DNA of 64,000 nt from Clavelina lepadiformis (GCF_947623445.1 NC_135246.1:2048501-2112500), one strand, 5' to 3'. Positions 44,523-56,438 are shown, counted from the stretch's first letter. Notes: generated from the letters alone by a model not told the origin. Numbers and translations: made by a program.

Positions 44523-45240
44523 TCGTTTAGAACAAGCAATAATACCATTGCAATCCCATGTTATATAAGGCAAATCAGGCGTTTCCATTTTATAACATAC
44601 TACTCCAATAAAATATGTTTAAGCGTTGCATCGTTTACGACCTAAGATAAAAAACTGCCTATGCTCTTTGACATTATCTTATAAGCAAAGTTTATTGAGC
44701 CCCAAACACGATTTTTCGATTAATTGCAATTAAGGACAGATGATGCCTTGCGCTTTTTAAGGAAGCGTCAAACACCAAAAAATGCCGTAAAATCTTTGTT
44801 TGTTTTATTATACAGTGAATTTACTAAACGAGTGTTTACTCGAAAATCTTCCATGAGGCTCTCGGAAATTTTGCATGTCAATTTAGTATGCTTTGATCTA
44901 CCATTCCATAAAATGTCATCAAAAAACCACTATTCAAACTTTTTTTACAGAGGCGCAAAATAAACACTGAAATTTCTGGTCTAAAAAAACCCAATTTTCG
45001 CTACTTTCATGCTAATATTTAGCCTATTTCTGTACGCGACAAGTGCTAGGATAATTCCCACACTAGAAAACAAGACCAACAGGGCTGCCTTCTGATTGGT
45101 CTAAATAGGTTTTTTAAAGTCCTACGTAGGAGTACAACAAATTCATAAAGATCTTAGTTTTAGGGGTTTGACGCCTCCTTAATAAATCAAACAAAGAAAT
45201 TAGGCCTTCACAAACGTGAAGTGAAGTTTTATTAAATTTC

Positions 45241-45312
45241 TGGAGATGCCAGGAATTGAACCCGGGGCCTCACACATGCGAAGCGTGCGCTCTACCACTG
45301 AGCTACATCCCC
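45241..45312 (-). tRNA. tRNA-Ala(CGC), unit 3
   Basis: As the reference copy, with 3 nt to Ser. Confidence 0.97.
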
Positions 45313-45315
45313 AGC

Positions 45316-45397
45316 CGACGAGGATGGGACTCGAACCCACGCGTGCAGAGCACAATGGATTAGCAGTCCATCGCCTTAACCACTCGGCCACCTCGTC
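45316..45397 (-). tRNA. tRNA-Ser(GCT), unit 3
   Basis: As the reference copy. Confidence 0.98.
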
Positions 45398-45901
45398 GAT
45401 ATGAAAACAATCTGGCCATAACATTCAGGACATGTACCTTTTCAAAACACTACGTGCATAGATTTGTCTACATATGAAGCAGACATTCATCTGTAACAAG
45501 TCTGAGAGGATGCACGTAGAACGGAACACCTATCTGTTTGACTATGTCAATAATCTGTACTTCATTCTGTAGTGACATTGTGCTTGCCACCATCGTCACA
45601 CTCAGGCAGTGGCGTTTGTAAATTTTTCTGGGTTCAAACTGCGGTCTTTGGAACAATCTTACTCAGGAACTAAAAAAGAACAAACACTAGGCCATCCGAT
45701 GATTTGAGTATTAGTAGGCTATATTTTTGTGATATCAAAGAAGATGTACAGTGACGACACCGAAAAGCTACACGAATTTAACCAAACCTGGGTGTACTGT
45801 GCAGTGCTCTAATCGATTTCATTCATATATTCCTATTATTATTTTGAGATGAAATATGAAGACTTTGAAAATAAATTGAAGATGTGCGAACTTTGTTGCC
45901 A

Positions 45902-45917
45902 GGGGGTGTAGCTCAAA

Positions 45918-45952
<35 letters not shown>

Positions 45953-45974
45953 GGATCTATACCCGGCACCTCCA
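45902..45974 (+). tRNA. tRNA-Ala(AGC), unit 3, B-box change
   Basis: The T loop reads ATCTATA instead of ATCGATA: G57 has become T. This base helps join D and T loops and sits in the Pol III B box, so transcription may be weakened. Confidence 0.88.
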
Positions 45975-46111
45975 AGAAACATTTTACTGATTTTCGTTTA
46001 AATCTAAATGAAACTGGATACAATATCTCACTGATTTTTAAAGAAGCGACTGGGTTTGAGTTTGTCGTGAGTGAATGAAGATAGCACGCCGTTATAGAAA
46101 CTGGGATTGGC

Positions 46112-46127
46112 GGGGGTGTAGCTCATA

Positions 46128-46162
<35 letters not shown>

Positions 46163-46184
46163 GGATCGATGCCCGGCACCTCCA
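46112..46184 (+). tRNA. tRNA-Ala(TGC), unit 4
   Basis: As the reference copy. Confidence 0.98.
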
Positions 46185-46254
46185 ATTTACATAAGTTGAT
46201 TTTTGTCGATCAATGGATGGATTAGTTTGAAACTTTTTATCAAAAGATTGTATG

Positions 46255-46327
46255 TGCCTCTAGTGAGGATCGAACTCACGACCTTGAGATTATGAGACTC
46301 ACGCGCTGCCTACTGTACCATCGAGGC
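46255..46327 (-). tRNA. tRNA-Met(CAT), unit 4, probable pseudogene
   Basis: The acceptor 3' strand reads TAGAGGC, leaving G6 opposite A67. The D stem 5' strand reads GTAC for GCGC, giving a mismatch and a wobble and damaging the A box. The anticodon is still CAT. Confidence 0.8.
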
Positions 46328-47046
46328 TCGTTTAGAACAAGCAATAATACCATTACAATCTCATGTTTTATAAGGCAAATCAGGCGTTTCCATTTTATAA
46401 CATACTACTCCAATAAAATATGTTTAAGCGTTGCATCGTTTACGACCTAAGATAAGAAAAACTGCCTATGCTCTTTGACATTATCTTATAAGCAAAGTTT
46501 ATTGAGACCCAGACACGATAGTTCGAGTATTTGCAATTAAAGACAGATGATGCCTTGCGCTTTTTAAGGAAACGTCAAACACCAAAAAATGCCGTAAATT
46601 CTTTGTTTCTTTTATTATACAGTGAATTTACTAAACGAGTGATTACTCGAAAATCTTCCATGAGGCTCTCGGAACATTTGCATGTCAATTTAGTATGCTT
46701 TGATCTACCATTCCATAAAATGTCATCAAAAAACCACTATTCAAAGTTTTTTTACAGAGGCGCAAAATAAACACTGAAATTTCTGGTATAAAAAACCCAA
46801 TTTTAGCTACTTTTATGCTAATATTTAGCCTAATTCTGTACGCGACATGTGCTAGGGTAATTCCCAGGCTAGAAAACAACACCAACAGTGCTGCCTTCTG
46901 ATTGGTCTAAATAGGTTTTTTAAAGTCCTACGTAGGAGTACAACAAATTCATAAAGATCTTAGTTTTAGGGGTTTGACGCCTCCTTAATAAACCAAACAA
47001 AGAAAATAGGCCTTCACAAACGTGAAGTGAAGTTTTATTAATTTTC

Positions 47047-47118
47047 TGGAGATGCCAGGAATTAAACCCGGGGCCTCACACATGCGAAGCGTGCGCTCTA
47101 CCACTGAGCTACATCCCC
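47047..47118 (-). tRNA. tRNA-Ala(CGC), unit 4, C56 lost
   Basis: The T loop reads TTTAATT: the near-universal C56 is T, which damages the B box and tertiary pairing. Only here does a T4 run occur soon downstream on this strand (47003-47006). Confidence 0.85.
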
Positions 47119-47121
47119 AGC

Positions 47122-47203
47122 CGACGAGGATGGGACTCGAACCCACGCGTGCAGAGCACAATGGATTAGCAGTCCATCGCCTTAACCACTCGGCCACCTC
47201 GTC
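47122..47203 (-). tRNA. tRNA-Ser(GCT), unit 4
   Basis: As the reference copy. Confidence 0.98.
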
Positions 47204-47707
47204 GATATGAAAACAATCTGGCCATAACATTCAGCACATGTACCTTTTCAAAACACTACGTACATAGATTTGTCTACATATGAAGCAGAGATTCATCTGT
47301 AACAAGTCTGAGAGGATGCACGTAGAACGGAACACCTATCTGTTTGACTATGTCAATAATCTGTACTTCATTCTGTAGTGACATTGTGCTTGCCACCATC
47401 GTCACACTCAGGCAGTGGCGTTTGTAAATTTTTCTGGGTTCAAACTGCGGTCTTTGGAACAATCTTACTCAGGAACTAAAAAAGAACAAACACTAGGCCA
47501 TCCGATGATTTGAGTATTAGTAGGCTATATTTTTGTGATATCAAAGAAGATGTACAGTGACGACACCGAAAAGCTACACGAATTTAACAAAACCTGGGTG
47601 TACTGTGCAGTGCTCTAATCGATTTCATTCATATATTCCTATTATTATTTTGAGATGAAATATGAAGACTTTGAAAATACATGGAAGATGTGCGAACTTT
47701 GTTGCGA

Positions 47708-47723
47708 GGGGGTGTAGCTCAAA

Positions 47724-47758
<35 letters not shown>

Positions 47759-47780
47759 GGATCGATACCCGGCACCTCCA
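47708..47780 (+). tRNA. tRNA-Ala(AGC), unit 4
   Basis: As the reference copy. Confidence 0.98.
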
Positions 47781-47917
47781 AGAAACATTTTACTGATTTT
47801 CGTTTAAATCTAAATGAAACTGGATACAATATCCCACTGATTTTTGAAGAAGCGACTGGGTTTGAGTTTGTCGTGAGTGAATGAAGATAGCACGCCGTTA
47901 TGGAAACTAGGATTGGC

Positions 47918-47933
47918 GGGGGTGTAGCTCATA

Positions 47934-47968
<35 letters not shown>

Positions 47969-47990
47969 GGATCGATGCCCGGCACCTCCA
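47918..47990 (+). tRNA. tRNA-Ala(TGC), unit 5
   Basis: As the reference copy. The following spacer reads ATTTAAATAAG, shared only with unit 6. Confidence 0.98.
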
Positions 47991-48060
47991 ATTTAAATAA
48001 GTTGATTTTTGTCGATCAATGGATGGATTAGTTTGAAACTTTTTATCAAAAGATTGTATG

Positions 48061-48133
48061 TGCCTCGAGTGAGGATCGAACTCACGACCTTGAGATTATG
48101 AGACTCACGCGCTGCCTACTGCGCCATCGAGGC
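48061..48133 (-). tRNA. tRNA-Met(CAT), unit 5
   Basis: As the reference copy. Confidence 0.98.
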
Positions 48134-48852
48134 TCGTTTAGAACAAGCAATAATACCATTCGAATGTCATGTTATATAAGGCAAATCAGGCGTTTCCATT
48201 TTATAACATACTACTCCAATAAAATATGTTTAAGCGTTGCATCGTTTACGACCTAAGATAAGAAAAACTGCCTATGCTCTTTGACATTATCTTATAAGCA
48301 AAGTTTATTGAGACCCAAATACGATATTTCGAGTATTTGCAATTAAAGACAGATGATGCCTTGCGCTTTTTAAGGAAACGTCAAACACCAAAAAATGCCG
48401 TAAAATCTTTGTTTGTTTTATTATACAGTGAATTTACTAAACGAGTGATTACTCGAAAATCTTCCATGAGGCTCTCGGAACATTTGCATGTCAATTTAGT
48501 ATGCTTTGATCTACCATTCCATAAAATGTCATCAAAAAACCACTATTCAAACTTTTTTTACAGAGGCGCAAAATAAACACTGAAATTTCTGGTCTAAAAA
48601 ACCCAATTTTAGCTAATTTCATGCTAATATTTAGCCTAATTCTGTACGCGACAAGTGCTAGGGTAATTCCCAGGCTAGAAAACAACACCAACAGTGCTGC
48701 TTTCTGATTGGTCTAAATAGGTTTTTTAAAGTCCTACGTAGGAGTACAACAAATTCATAAAGATCTTAGTTTTAGGGATTTGACGCCTCCTTATTAAATC
48801 AAACAAAGAAATTAGGCCTTCACAAACGTGAAGTGAAGTTTTATTAAATTTC

Positions 48853-48924
48853 TGGAGATGCCAGGAATTGAACCCGGGGCCTCACACATGCGAAGCGTGC
48901 GCTCTACCACTGAGCTACATCCCC
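48853..48924 (-). tRNA. tRNA-Ala(CGC), unit 5
   Basis: As the reference copy. Confidence 0.97.
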
Positions 48925-48927
48925 AGC

Positions 48928-49009
48928 CGACGAGGATGGGACTCGAACCCACGCGTGCAGAGCACAATGGATTAGCAGTCCATCGCCTTAACCACTCGGC
49001 CACCTCGTC
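48928..49009 (-). tRNA. tRNA-Ser(GCT), unit 5
   Basis: As the reference copy. Confidence 0.98.
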
Positions 49010-49513
49010 GATATGAAAACAATCTGGCCATAACATTCAGCACATGTACCTTTTCAAAACACTACGTACATAGATTTGTCTACATATGAAGCAGAGATTC
49101 ATCTGTAACAAGTCTGAGAGGATGCACGTAGAACGGAACACCTATCTGTTTGACTATGTCAATAATCTGTACTTCATTCTGTAGTGACATTGTGCTTGCC
49201 ACCATCGTCACACTCAGGCAGTGGCGTTTGTAAATTTTTCTGGGTTCAAACTGCGGTCTTTGGAACAATCTTACTCAGGAACTAAAAAAGAACAAACACT
49301 AGGCCATCCGATGATTTGAGTATTAGTAGGCTATATTTTTGTGATATCAAAGAAGATGTACAGTGACGACACCGAAAAGCTACACGAATTTAACAAAACC
49401 TGGGTGTACTGTGCAGTGCTCTAATCGATTTCATTCATATATTCCTATTATTATTTTGAGATGAAATATGAAGACTTTGAAAATACATGGAAGATGTGCG
49501 AACTTTGTTGCGA

Positions 49514-49529
49514 GGGGGTGTAGCTCAAA

Positions 49530-49564
<35 letters not shown>

Positions 49565-49586
49565 GGATCGATACCCGGCACCTCCA
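49514..49586 (+). tRNA. tRNA-Ala(AGC), unit 5
   Basis: As the reference copy. Confidence 0.98.
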
Positions 49587-49723
49587 AGAAACATTTTACT
49601 GATTTTCGTTTAAATCTAAATGAAACTGGATACAATATCCCACTGATTTTTGAAGAAGCGACTGGGTTTGAGTTTGTCGTGAGTGAATGAAGATAGCACG
49701 CCGTTATGGAAACTAGGATTGGC

Positions 49724-49796
49724 GGGGGTGTAGCTCATATGGTAGAGCGCGCGCTGTGCATGCGCGAGGTACCGGGATCGATGCCCGGCACCTCCA
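49724..49796 (+). tRNA. tRNA-Ala(TGC), unit 6, U33 replaced by G
   Basis: The anticodon loop reads TGTGCAT; position 33 (49756) is G instead of the universal T. All stems pair and the anticodon is TGC. Loss of the U-turn should impair decoding. Confidence 0.93.
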
Positions 49797-49866
49797 ATTT
49801 AAATAAGTTGATTTTTGTCGATCAATGGATGGATTAGTTTGAAACTTTTTATCAAAAGATTGTATG

Positions 49867-49939
49867 TGCCTCGAGTGAGGATCGAACTCACGACCTTGAG
49901 ATTATGAGACTCACGCGCTGCCTACTGCGCCATCGAGGC
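49867..49939 (-). tRNA. tRNA-Met(CAT), unit 6
   Basis: As the reference copy. Confidence 0.98.
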
Positions 49940-50658
49940 TCGTTTAGAACAAGCAATAATACCATTCGAATGTCATGTTATATAAGGCAAATCAGGCGTT
50001 TCCATTTTATAACATACTACTCCAATAAAATATGTTTAAGCGTTGCATCGTTTACGACCTAAGATAAGAAAAACTGCCTATGCTCTTTGACATTATCTTA
50101 TAAGCAAAGTTTATTGAGACCCAAATACGATATTTCGAGTATTTGCAATTAAAGACAGATGATGCCTTGCGCTTTTTAAGGAAACGTCAAACACCAAAAA
50201 ATGCCGTAAAATCTTTGTTTGTTTTATTATACAGTGAATTTACTAAACGAGTGATTACTCGAAAATCTTCCATGAGGCTCTCGGAACATTTGCATGTCAA
50301 TTTAGTATGCTTTGATCTACCATTCCATAACATGTCATCAAAAAACCACTATTCAAACTTTTTTTACAGAGGCGCAAAATAAACACTGAAATTTCTGGTC
50401 TAAAAAACCCAATTTTAGCTAATTTCATGCTAATATTTAGCCTAATTCTGTACGCGACAAGTGCTAGGGTAATTCCCAGGCTAGAAAACAACACCAACAG
50501 TGCTGCTTTCTGATTGGTCTAAATAGGTTTTTTAAAGTCCTACGTAGGAGTACAACAAATTCATAAAGATCTTAGTTTTAGGGATTTGACGCCTCCTTAT
50601 TAAATCAAACAAAGAAATTAGGCCTTCACAAACGTGAAGTGAAGTTTTATTAAATTTC

Positions 50659-50730
50659 TGGAGATGCCAGGAATTGAACCCGGGGCCTCACACATGCGAA
50701 GCGTGCGCTCTACCACTGAGCTACATCCCC
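50659..50730 (-). tRNA. tRNA-Ala(CGC), unit 6
   Basis: As the reference copy. Confidence 0.97.
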
Positions 50731-50733
50731 AGC

Positions 50734-50815
50734 CGACGAGGATGGGACTCGAACCCACGCGTGCAGAGCACAATGGATTAGCAGTCCATCGCCTTAACCA
50801 CTCGGCCACCTCGTC
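50734..50815 (-). tRNA. tRNA-Ser(GCT), unit 6
   Basis: As the reference copy. Confidence 0.98.
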
Positions 50816-51319
50816 GATATGAAAACAATCTGGCCATAACATTCAGCACATGTACCTTTTCAAAACACTACGTACATAGATTTGTCTACATATGAAGCAG
50901 AGATTCATCTGTAACAAGTCTGAGAGGATGCACGTAGAACGGAACACCTATCTGTTTGACTATGTCAATAATCTGTACTTCATTCTGCAGTGACATTGTG
51001 CTTGCCACCATCGTCACACTCAGGCAGTGGCGTTTGTAAATTTTTCTGGGTTCAAACTGCGGTCTTTGGAACAATCTTACTCAGGAACTAAAAAAGAACA
51101 AACACTAGGCCATCCGATGATTTGAGTATTAGTAGGCTATATTTTTGTGATATCAAAGAAGATGTACAGTGACGACACCGAAAAGCTACACGAATTTAAC
51201 AAAACCTGGGTGTACTGTGCAGTGCTCTAATGGATTTCATTCATATATTCCTATTATTATTTTGAGATGAAATATGAAGACTTTGAAAATACATGGAAGA
51301 TGTGCGAACTTTGTTGCGA

Positions 51320-51335
51320 GGGGGTGTAGCTCAAA

Positions 51336-51370
<35 letters not shown>

Positions 51371-51392
51371 GGATCGATACCCGGCACCTCCA
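51320..51392 (+). tRNA. tRNA-Ala(AGC), unit 6
   Basis: As the reference copy; first of three consecutive plus-strand tRNA-Ala genes. Confidence 0.98.
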
Positions 51393-51529
51393 AGAAACAT
51401 TTTACTGATTTTCGTTTAAATCTAAATGAAACTGGATACAATATCCCACTGATTTTTGAAGAAGCGACTGGGTTTGAGTTTGTCGTGAGTGAATGAAGAT
51501 AGCACGCCGTTATGGAAACTAGGATTGGC

Positions 51530-51545
51530 GGGGGTGTAGCTCATA

Positions 51546-51580
<35 letters not shown>

Positions 51581-51602
51581 GGATCGATGCCCGGCACCTC
51601 CA
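51530..51602 (+). tRNA. tRNA-Ala(TGC), extra copy between units 6 and 7
   Basis: An intact Ala(TGC) body followed by the trailer of an Ala(AGC) gene (AGAAACACTTTACTG), so its 3' flank comes from the other gene. A product of the 210-bp duplication. Confidence 0.97.
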
Positions 51603-51739
51603 AGAAACACTTTACTGATTTTCGTTTAAATCTAAATGAAACTGGATACAATATCCCACTGATATTTGAAGAAGCGACTGGGTTTGAGTTTGTCGTGAGT
51701 GAATGAAGATAGCACGCCGTTATAGAAACTGGGATTGGC

Positions 51740-51755
51740 GGGGGTGTAGCTCATA

Positions 51756-51790
<35 letters not shown>

Positions 51791-51812
51791 GGATCGATGC
51801 CCGGCACCTCCA
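51740..51812 (+). tRNA. tRNA-Ala(TGC), unit 7
   Basis: Intact, with its normal trailer leading to the Met gene. Confidence 0.98.
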
Positions 51813-51882
51813 ATTTATATAAGTTGATTTTTGTCGATCAATGGATGGATTAGTTTGAAACTTTTTATCAAAAGATTGTATG

Positions 51883-51955
51883 TGCCTCGAGTGAGGATCG
51901 AACTCACGACCTTGAGATTATGAGACTCACGCGCTGCCTACTGCGCCATCGAGGC
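51883..51955 (-). tRNA. tRNA-Met(CAT), unit 7
   Basis: As the reference copy. Confidence 0.98.
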
Positions 51956-52674
51956 TCGTTTAGAACAAGCAATAATACCATTCCAATGTCATGTTATATA
52001 AGGCAAATCAGGCGTTTCCATTTTATAACATACTACTCCAATAAAATATGTTTAAGCGTTGCATCGTTTACGACCTAAGATAAGAAAAACTGCCTATGCT
52101 CTTTGACATTATCTTATAAGCAAAGTTTATTGAGACCCAAACACGATATTTCGAGTATTTGCAATTAAAGACAGATGATGCCTTGCGCTTTTTAAGGAAA
52201 CGTCAAACACCAAAAAATGCCGTAAAATCTTTGTTTGTTTTATTATACAGTGAATTTACTAAACGAGTGATTACTCGAAAATCTTCCATGAGGCTCTCGG
52301 AACATTTGCATGTCAATTTAGTATGCTTTGATCTACCATTCCATAAAATGTCATCAAAAAACCACTATTCAAACTTTTTTTACAGAGGCGCAAAATAAAC
52401 ACTGAAATTTCTGGTCTAAAAAACCCAATTTTAGCTAATTTCATGCTAATATTTAGCCTAATTCTGTACGCGACAAGTGCTAGGGTAATTCCCAGGCTAG
52501 AAAACAACACCAACAGTGCTGCTTTCTGATTGGTCTAAATAGGTTTTTTAAAGTCCTACGTAGGAGTACAACAAATTCATAAAGATCTTAGTTTTAGGGA
52601 TTTGACGCCTCCTTAATAAATCAAACAAAGAAATTAGGCCTTCACAAACGTGAAGTGAAGTTTTATTAAATTTC

Positions 52675-52746
52675 TGGAGATGCCAGGAATTGAACCCGGA
52701 GCCTCACACATGCGAAGCGTGCGCTCTACCACTGAGCTACATCCCC
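52675..52746 (-). tRNA. tRNA-Ala(CGC), unit 7
   Basis: One variable-loop change (C48 to T); stems intact. Confidence 0.96.
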
Positions 52747-52749
52747 AGC

Positions 52750-52831
52750 CGACGAGGATGGGACTCGAACCCACGCGTGCAGAGCACAATGGATTAGCAG
52801 TCCATCGCCTTAACCACTCGGCCACCTGGTC
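52750..52831 (-). tRNA. tRNA-Ser(GCT), unit 7, acceptor mismatch
   Basis: The 5' strand reads GACCAGG, so C4 faces C69. First of four copies with this variant and the left edge of the dimeric region. Confidence 0.9.
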
Positions 52832-53335
52832 GATATGAAAACAATCTGGCCATAACGTTCAGCACATGTAATTTTTCAAAACACTACGTACATAGATTTG
52901 TCTACATATGAAGCAGAGATTCATCTGTAACAAGTCTGAGAGGATGCACGTAGAACGGAACACTTATCTGTTTGACTATGTCAATAATCTGTACTTCATT
53001 CTGTAGTGACATTGTGCTTGCCACCATCGTCACACTCAGGCAGTGGCGTTTGTAAATTTTTCTGGGTTCAAACTGCGATCTTTGGAACAATCTTACTCAG
53101 GAACTAAAAAAGAACAAACACTAGGCCATCCGATGATTTGAGTATTAGTAGGCTATATTTTTGTGATATCAAAGAAGATGTACAGTGACGACACCGAAAA
53201 GCTAAACGAATTTAACCAAACCTGGGTGTACTGTGCAGTGCTCTAATCGGTTTCATTCGTATATTCCTATTATTATTTTGAGATGAAATATGAAGACTTT
53301 GAAAATACATGGAAGATGTGCAAACTTTGTTGCGA

Positions 53336-53351
53336 GGGGGTGTAGCTCAAA

Positions 53352-53386
<35 letters not shown>

Positions 53387-53408
53387 GGATCGATACCCGG
53401 CACCTCCA
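53336..53408 (+). tRNA. tRNA-Ala(AGC), unit 7
   Basis: As the reference copy. Confidence 0.98.
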
Positions 53409-53545
53409 AGAAACATTTTACTGATTTTCGTTTAAATCTAACTGAAAATGGATACAAAATCCCACTGATTTTTGAAGAAGCGTCTGTGTTTGAGTTTGTC
53501 GTGAGTGAATGAACATAGCACGCCGTTATAGAAACTGGGATTGGC

Positions 53546-53561
53546 GGGGGTGTAGCTCATA

Positions 53562-53596
<35 letters not shown>

Positions 53597-53618
53597 GGAT
53601 CGATGCCCGGCACCTCCA
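53546..53618 (+). tRNA. tRNA-Ala(TGC), unit 8
   Basis: As the reference copy. Confidence 0.98.
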
Positions 53619-53688
53619 ATTTACATAAGTTGATTTTTGTCGATCAATGGATGGATTAGTTTGAAACTTTTTATCAAAAGATTGTATG

Positions 53689-53761
53689 TGCCTCGAGTGA
53701 GGATCGAACTCACGACCTTGAGATTATGAGACTCACGCGCTGCCTACTGCGCCATCGAGGC
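53689..53761 (-). tRNA. tRNA-Met(CAT), unit 8
   Basis: As the reference copy. Confidence 0.98.
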
Positions 53762-54478
53762 TCGTTTAGGACAAGCAATAATACCATTGCAATCCCATGT
53801 TATATAAGGCAAATCAGGCGTTTCCATTTTATAAAATACTACTCCAATAAAATATGTTTAAGCGTTGCATCGTTTACGACCTAAGATAAAAAAACTGCCT
53901 ATGCTCTTTGACATTATCTTATAAGCAAAATTTATTGAGCTCCAAACACGATTTTTCGAGTAATTGCAATTAATGACAGATGATGCCTTGTGCTTTTTAA
54001 GGAAGCGTCAAACACCAAAAATGCCGTAAAATCTTTGTTTCTTTTATTATACAGTGAATTTACTAAACGAGTGATTACTCGAAAATCTTCCATGAGGCTC
54101 TCGGAAATTTTGCATGTCAATTTAGTATGCTTTGAACTACCATTCCATAAAATGTCATCAAAAAAAACACGATTCAAACTTTTTTTACAGAGGCGCAAAA
54201 TAAACACTGAAATTTTTGGTCTAAAAAACCCAATTTTAGCTAATTTCATGCTAATTTTTGCCTAATTCTGCACGCGACAAGTGCTAGGGTAATTCCCAGC
54301 CTAGAAAACAACACCAACAGTGCTGCCTTCTGATTGGTCTAAATAGGTTTTTTAAAGCCCTACGTAGGAGTACAACAAATTCATAAAGATCTTAGTTTTA
54401 GGGGTTTGACGCCTCCTTAATAAACCAAACAAAGAAATTAGGCACTCACAAACGTGAAGTGAAGTTTTATTAAATTTC

Positions 54479-54550
54479 TGGAGATGCCAGCAATTGAACC
54501 CGGGGCCTCACACATGCGAAGCGTGCGCTCTACCACTGAGCTACATCCCC
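54479..54550 (-). tRNA. tRNA-Ala(CGC), unit 8, C61 lost
   Basis: The T stem 3' strand reads GCTGG, so G53 faces G61; the invariant G53-C61 pair and B box are broken. Probably weak or inactive. Confidence 0.85.
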
Positions 54551-54553
54551 AGC

Positions 54554-54635
54554 CGACGAGGATGGGACTCGAACCCACGCGTGCAAAGCACAATGGATTA
54601 GCAGTCCATCGCCTTAACCACTCGGCCACCTCGTC
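54554..54635 (-). tRNA. tRNA-Ser(GCT), unit 8
   Basis: The variable arm tip is GTGCTTTGCAC instead of GTGCTCTGCAC. The acceptor is fully paired. Confidence 0.97.
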
Positions 54636-55139
54636 GATATGAAAACAATCTGGCCATAACGTTCAGGACATGTAATTTTTCAAAACACTACGTACATAGA
54701 TTTGTCTACATATGAAGCAGAGATTCATCTGTAACAAGTCTGAGAGGATGCACGTAGAACGGAACACCTATCTGTTTGACTATGTCAATAATCTGTACTT
54801 CATTCTGTAGTGACATTGTGCTTGCCACCATCGTCACACTCAGGATGTGGCGTTTGTAAATTTTTCTGGGTTCAAACTGCGGTCTTTGGAACAATCTTAC
54901 TCAGGAACTAAAAAAGAACAAACACTAGGCCATCCGATGATTTGAGTATTAGTAGACTATATTTTTGTGATATCAAAGAAGATGTACAGTGACGACACCG
55001 AAAAGCTACACGAATTTAACCAAACCTGGGTGTACTGTGCAGTGCTCTAATCGGTTTCATTCGTATATTCCTATTATTATTTTGAGATGAAATATGAAGA
55101 CTTTGAAAATACATGGAAGATGTGCGAACTTTGTTGCGA

Positions 55140-55210
55140 GGGGGTGTAGCTCAAATGGTAGAGCGCGCTTAGCATGCGCGAGGTACCGGGATCGATACCC
55201 GGCACCTCCA
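55140..55210 (+). tRNA. tRNA-Ala(AGC), unit 8, 2-nt deletion
   Basis: 71 nt: one CG is missing, so D stem, base 26 and anticodon stem read GAGCGCGC before the loop TTAGCAT. The anticodon stem can keep at most four pairs without base 26. Probably a pseudogene. Confidence 0.8.
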
Positions 55211-55347
55211 AGAAACATTTTACTGATTTTCGTTTAAATCTAACTGAAAATGGATACAAAATCCCACTGATTTTTGAAGAAGCGACTGGGTTTGAGTTTG
55301 TCGTGAGTGAATGAACATAGAACGCCGTTATAGAAACTGGGATTGGC

Positions 55348-55362
55348 GGGGTGTACCTCATA

Positions 55363-55397
<35 letters not shown>

Positions 55398-55419
55398 GGA
55401 TCGATGCCCGGCACCTCCA
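55348..55419 (+). tRNA. tRNA-Ala(TGC), unit 9, probable pseudogene
   Basis: Only four G at the 5' end shorten the acceptor by one base, and the D stem begins CCTC, so G10 is C. The A box is damaged. Confidence 0.78.
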
Positions 55420-55489
55420 ATTTACATAAGTTGATTTTTGTCGATCAATGGATGGATTAGTTTGAAACTTTTTATCAAAAGATTGTATG

Positions 55490-55562
55490 TGCCTCGAGTG
55501 AGGATCGAACTCACGACCTTGAGATTATGAGACTCACGCGCTGCCTACTGCGCCATCGAGGC
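55490..55562 (-). tRNA. tRNA-Met(CAT), unit 9
   Basis: Body as the reference. The 5' flank reads GCTCGTTGAGGAC, a marker shared with unit 11. Confidence 0.98.
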
Positions 55563-56281
55563 TCGTTGAGGACAAGCAATAATACCATTGCAATCCCATG
55601 TTATATAAGGCAAATCAGGCGTTTCCATTTTATAAAATACTACTCCAATAAAATATGTTTAAGCGTTGCATCGTTTACGACCTAAGATAAAAAAACTGCC
55701 TATGCTCTTTGACATTATCTTATAAGCAAAATTTATTGAGCTCCAAACACGATTTTTCGAGTAATTGCAATTAATGACAGATGATGCCTTGTGCTTTTTA
55801 AGGAAGCGTCAAACACCAAAAAATGCCGTAAAATCTTTGTTTCTTTTATTATACAGTGAATTTACTAAACGAGTGATTACTAGAAAATCTTCCATGAGGC
55901 TCTCGGAAATTTTGCATGTCAATTTAGTATGCTTTGAACTACCATTCCATAAAATGTCATCAAAAAAAACACGATTCAAACTTTTTTTACAGAGGCGCAA
56001 AATAAACACTGAAATTTTTGGTCTAAAAAACCCAATTTTAGCTAATTTCATGCTAATTTTTTGCCTAATTCTGCACGCGACAAGTGCTAGGGTAATTCCC
56101 AGCCTAGAAAACAACACCAACAGTGCTGCCTTCTGATTGGTCTAAATAGGTTTTTTAAAGCCCTACGTAGGAGTACAACAAATTCATAAAGATCTTAGTT
56201 TTAGGGGTTTGACGCCTCCTTAATAAACCAAACAAAGAAATTAGGCACTCACAAACGTGAAGTGAAGTTTTATTAAATTTC

Positions 56282-56353
56282 TGGAGATGCCAGGAATTGA
56301 ACCCAGGGCCTCACACATGCGAAGCGTGCGCTCTACCACTGAGCTACATCCCC
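56282..56353 (-). tRNA. tRNA-Ala(CGC), unit 9
   Basis: T stem 5' strand CTGGG (C50 to T), giving an extra T-G pair. Still foldable. Confidence 0.94.
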
Positions 56354-56356
56354 AGC

Positions 56357-56438
56357 CGACGAGGATGGGACTCGAACCCACGCGTGCAGAGCACAATGGA
56401 TTAGCAGTCCATCGCCTTAACCACTCGGCCACCTGGTC
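56357..56438 (-). tRNA. tRNA-Ser(GCT), unit 9, acceptor mismatch
   Basis: C4 facing C69, as in units 7, 11 and 13. Confidence 0.9.

Larger units (their letters stand above)
51393..51812 (+). repeat. 210-bp local duplication adding an extra tRNA-Ala(TGC)
   Basis: The block spacer plus Ala(TGC) occurs twice in a row (51393-51602, 51603-51812). Its 210-bp length equals the distance from the start of Ala(AGC) to the start of Ala(TGC) (51320 to 51530), as expected from exchange between the two near-identical tRNA-Ala genes. Confidence 0.95.

Noticed and set aside
45468-45656. 62-codon minus-strand frame repeated in 13 units
   Set aside because: It begins at TTG, not ATG, and amino-acid changes appear freely between units; repetition follows from the tandem array.
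48337-48576. 79-123 codon plus-strand frames in the long spacer
   Set aside because: Most start at TTG and their length varies with small indels; no protein motif.
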